25,375 nucleotides of DNA from an uncultured Clostridia bacterium. GTDB taxonomy: Bacteria; Bacillota; Clostridia; Christensenellales; Borkfalkiaceae. Below the pieces are notes generated by a model that was not told the origin of the DNA, searched no databases, and saw only the letters and a program-made list of their open reading frames with translations. The position numbers and the translations under genes were made by a program. Of the stretch, positions 23,180 through 25,375 are shown in pieces. The stretch spans positions 1 to 25,375 of the forward strand of contig CANRIY010000008.1 of NCBI GenBank assembly GCA_947630775.1, in the 5' to 3' direction. Each line of letters starts with the position of its first letter. Positions within the stretch are counted from its first letter, which is position 1.

Positions 23180-24505
23180 ATGAAAAAGATCTTCAAAGCA
23201 GCTTCCCTCGCGCTCGCGGCGCTCACCCTCACGGCGGCGGCATGCGGCGGCGGACTCGAGAACGCGACCGAGCTCGGCGCGCCCGCAGAAGTCACCCCGC
23301 TCGGCTATTATGAGGCGGCAAAGACGGATCCCGCCCTCCGCGACGCGGCAAAGGCGTTTGCGGCCAAATTCACCGCAGAGGCGGTCAAGGGGCGCGGAAC
23401 GGATGAAAACACCGCAGTCTCTCCCATCTCCGTCTATCTCGCGCTCGGGCTCGCCGCGGAATGCGCCTCGGGCGAGACGCGGGAGGAACTTCTCTCCGCC
23501 CTCGGGACGGATTACGGCACCCTCAAAGAAAACTACTCCGATCTCTACCGCTCCGTCATCGCCGAATACAAGACGGAAAAGGGCGAGGTCTCCGCACGGG
23601 CGGACGTCGGCAATTCCATCTGGATCGACAGCCATGCCACCGCAAAACAGGCATGTATCGACGATCTTTCAAACAGCTATCTCTGCTATTCTTATTCCGC
23701 CGAATTTTTCGATGACAACAAGGGGGCGAACGAGGCCGTCCGCGATTTCGTCAAACAGCAGACCCACGGCATCATCGACCAAAACTTCGAACTCTCGGAC
23801 GAGACCCTCTTCACTCTCATCAACACCCTTTATCTCAAAGAGGTCTGGAATAAATTCGGCGACGACCTTTCCCTCACGCACACGAGCTACCCGTTCATGC
23901 GGGGAGACGGCTCTCAAAAAGATACCAAGCTCCTCGAGGGCTATTACACGGCGGGCAGGGCGTATGAGGCGGAGACCTTCACCCATTTTTACACCCAAAC
24001 ACAGCACGGATATCAGCTCAAATTCCTTCTTCCCAAAGAGGGACACACGGCGGAAGAGGTGTTCACCGCGGAAAATATCGCCCTCGTCAACGGAATGACG
24101 GACTACCGCAAGTTCGACTATGCGCCCGACGGCACGACGGTCCGAACGGAATACCTCACCCGCTGCCTCTTCCCCGAATACGTGGCGGAGTACAACGAGG
24201 ACGTCAAGCCGATCCTGCAAGATCTCGGGGTAAAGAAATTTTTTACTTTCGACTGTGAATTTGAGACGCTCACGGACGACGACGTCTATTGTGAAAAGGT
24301 ACAGCACGTTGCCAAGCTCGAAGTCAACAGGAAGGGGATCGAGGGGGCGGCGGTCACGGTCATCGCAATGAACGGCGAGTCCGCTCCCGGCGGCCCCGAG
24401 ATCGAGATCGTCCGTGCGGACTTCATTCTCGACCGCGCCTTCGGCTTCCTCCTCACCGACCGCTTGGGCAACGTCCTCTTCTCGGGCATTGTAAATCAGA
24501 TATAA
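23180..24505 (+). CDS. Serpin-family serine/cysteine protease inhibitor, lipoprotein
   Basis: 441 residues. Signal peptide KKIFKAASLALAALTL ends in TAAAC, making Cys22 a likely lipid anchor. The serpin body is clear: NTAVSPISVYLALGLA with ASGETREELLSALG (77-109), NTLYLKEVWNKF (215-226), hinge EVNRKGIEGAAVTVIA (381-396) and the C-terminal signature VRADFILDRAFGFLL...NVLFSGIVNQI (411-441). The small-residue hinge (GAAVTV) suggests an inhibitory serpin whose reactive loop inserts on cleavage; the loop after it reads MNGESAPGGPEIEI. The exact cleaved bond is not certain. AAGGAG lies 5 nt before the ATG. Being surface-tethered, it could shield the cell from host or competitor proteases (inference). 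No partner gene; repeats lie on both sides, and R1-G follows the stop. Confidence 0.93.
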   Translation: MKKIFKAASLALAALTLTAAACGGGLENATELGAPAEVTPLGYYEAAKTDPALRDAAKAFAAKFTAEAVKGRGTDENTAVSPISVYLALGLAAECASGETREELLSALGTDYGTLKENYSDLYRSVIAEYKTEKGEVSARADVGNSIWIDSHATAKQACIDDLSNSYLCYSYSAEFFDDNKGANEAVRDFVKQQTHGIIDQNFELSDETLFTLINTLYLKEVWNKFGDDLSLTHTSYPFMRGDGSQKDTKLLEGYYTAGRAYEAETFTHFYTQTQHGYQLKFLLPKEGHTAEEVFTAENIALVNGMTDYRKFDYAPDGTTVRTEYLTRCLFPEYVAEYNEDVKPILQDLGVKKFFTFDCEFETLTDDDVYCEKVQHVAKLEVNRKGIEGAAVTVIAMNGESAPGGPEIEIVRADFILDRAFGFLLTDRLGNVLFSGIVNQI

Positions 24506-24712
24506 GAGTTTCGCTCGATTTCTTTATGAGAGTCCGCCCGAAAAGGGCGGACTCTCAAAATAAATACGAGCGAGGGGTTAAGTTTCTTGCCTTGTAAAAG
24601 CGATTCGGCCGTCTCTTTTCTGTTTCACACGACATGAAGTCGAAGGGGTTCGACAACTTGAGTGCGCTTAGGCAGGGAGACCCTGCCACGCGCCGTAATT
24701 TAGAACGAAGGG
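24506..24712 (+). repeat. R1 structured element, copy G (after serpin)
   Basis: 5' stem CGCTCGATTTCTTT (from 24512), inner GAGAGTCCGCCC/GGGCGGACTCTC, right arm to 24572. Middle hairpin GTCGAAGGGGTTCGAC (C-G to T-A change at the second pair compared with B, E and F) and 3' hairpin GGCAGGGAGACCCTGCC. Confidence 0.82.
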
Positions 24713-24734
24713 CAGCCTTTCGGTGGATTAACCG

Positions 24735-24778
24735 CGTCATCCTGAGCCGCCGCTGCCCTTGCGGCGTGTCGAAGAATC
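24735..24778. repeat. R4 repeat, truncated copy
   Basis: CGTCATCCTGAGCCGCC, then GCGGCGTGTCGAAGAATCC: the left half of the copy at 1684-1771, without the right half. Confidence 0.6.
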
Positions 24779-24785
24779 CCGACGA

Positions 24786-24895
24786 ACGCAGTCCGAATCA
24801 TTCCCCCCCGCGACATTCTGAGACAGTGAGTCATACGCAGTCCGAATCATTCCCCCCCGCGTCATTCTGAGCCGATGAGTCATACGCAGTCCGAA
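24786..24895. repeat. 49-bp tandem repeat, about 2.2 units
   Basis: ACGCAGTCCGAATCATTCCC recurs at exact 49-bp spacing (24786, 24835, then a partial at 24884). Each unit contains CATTCTGAG, suggesting it grew from an R4-type sequence. Confidence 0.8.
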
Positions 24896-24922
24896 GAGCA
24901 ATTCCCGAAGAACGAAGTCCAT

Positions 24923-24982
24923 TTCTCGGCTCCCCCTCGAGGGGGAGCTGTCACGCTGTCCTTGCGTGACTGAGGGGGTGTC
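24923..24982 (+). repeat. R3 two-hairpin repeat
   Basis: Hairpin 1 arms GCTCCCCCT and AGGGGGAGC, then GTCACGCTGTCCTTGCGTGAC-type hairpin 2 (arms GTCACG and CGTGAC), then TGAGGGGGTGTCG. Confidence 0.75.
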
Positions 24983-24992
24983 GTTCTGATTA

Positions 24993-25053
24993 CGTCATGG
25001 TGAGCTCCGTCGCCCCGCGCTTAGAGCAATAAGAATGCGCGCGGGGCAGGGTG
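24993..25053. repeat. Hairpin element with CGTCA/TGACG ends (R4-like)
   Basis: Outer ends CGTCATGGTGAG and GGGTGACG; inner stem GCCCCGCGC (25012-25020) against GCGCGGGGC (25039-25047). The ends match R4 but the inner stem is unrelated. Confidence 0.6.
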
Positions 25054-25075
25054 ACGATTTAGATCGCCGCCCACC

Positions 25076-25303
25076 TCTCGGCTCCTCCTTGGGAGGAGCC
25101 ATGCCTTCTTTCCGTCCCGCACACATTTTATGCCCCCTCCCAAGGAGGGGGGTAGGGGGGTGGGCAATGGTTCTGAATTATGCCCACCTTATTTCTTGGC
25201 TCCCCTTTTAGGGGAGATGTCACGCTGCCCTTGCGGGACTGAGGGGTTTTCTTGTCGCCCCTCTTAGGGGAGATGTCGAGCGTTAGCGAGACAGAGGGGT
25301 TTC
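25076..25303 (+). repeat. Cluster of R3 repeats near the right edge
   Basis: A partial copy at 25076-25105 (GGCTCCTCCTTGGGAGGAGCC), a C/G-run fragment at about 25130-25166, and complete copies at 25198-25250 and 25251-25303. The last has hairpin 2 as GTCGAGCGTTAGCGAGAC. No gene was seen from 24506 to the window end. Confidence 0.7.
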
Positions 25304-25357
25304 CGAAAACCCTATCCCCCGCTGCGCGGGTACTGTCTCATGCGGGTAGAGACCCGC
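25294..25357 (+). repeat. R7 repeat, copy 2
   Basis: Same order as 22761-22822: GGGTTT/AAACCC, CCCGCTGCGCGGG, TACTGTCTCAT, GCGGGTAGAGACCCGC. Confidence 0.7.
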
Positions 25358-25375
25358 GTAACTTCGCGCCCGAGA

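Noticed and set aside
24786..24895. Possible CRISPR array
   Set aside because: Units are directly contiguous 49-bp repeats with no unique spacers and no cas genes nearby.

Overview
The window looks like chromosomal DNA of a fairly GC-rich, low-complexity-rich Bacillota (probably an uncultured gut Clostridia lineage). The basis is inference: strong sigma-A type promoters with 17-nt spacers, AGGAG-type ribosome sites, occasional TTG starts, Lys-initiated lipoprotein signal peptides, InlB-like surface repeats, a Ppx/GppA-HD protein and a secreted serpin. No tRNA, rRNA or CRISPR array was seen.

Layout. 3-1163: end of a surface protein with an InlB-like repeat. 1164-1832: repeat mosaic. 1833-3135: promoter, a TerB-like gene, a soluble calcineurin-type phosphoesterase and an intrinsic terminator. 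3348-4397: an AT-richer cassette framed by two bidirectional terminators, with divergent XRE regulator and SLOG-family genes around TATGTAGG-type operator sites. 4468-7128 (-): InlB-repeat lipoprotein. 7317-9908 (-): P-type cation ATPase, divergent from serS (10077-11354), each with a near-consensus promoter. 11792-14063: DnaQ-like exonuclease with a BRCT-like tail, then an RsmF-type rRNA m5C methyltransferase. 14302-15009 (-): PnuC-type transporter. 15923-19660 (-): a 1245-aa surface protein with both a lipobox and a C-terminal membrane anchor. 19862-20598: two overlapping half-size TauE/SafE genes. 20748-22262: Ppx/GppA with an HD domain. 23180-24505: serpin lipoprotein. 24506-25375: repeats only.

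The most unusual content lies between the genes. Seven copies (called R1, A to G) of a roughly 200-nt element occur on the + strand. All share a long 5' stem, a middle hairpin and a 3' hairpin; the arms differ between copies but stay complementary, which is direct evidence that a folded form is conserved. Four copies begin 3-7 nt after a stop codon (serS, rsmF, ppx, serpin), one abuts the pnuC start codon, and three (C-D-E) are head to tail. At least five further repeat families fill the gaps: R2 (~90-97 bp with inverted ends), R3 (a two-hairpin 50-bp unit, over a dozen copies), R4 (hairpins bounded by CGTCAT/ATGACA), R6 (a ~105-bp hairpin block, once nested inside R1-E) and R7 (62 bp). Several coding ends (pnuC stop, exonuclease leader) are built from these repeats.

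The genes do not form one pathway. Recognisable units are the terB-phosphoesterase operon, the XRE/SLOG cassette, the exonuclease-rsmF pair and the translationally coupled tauE halves. Family and copy names (R1-R7) are labels made for this answer.
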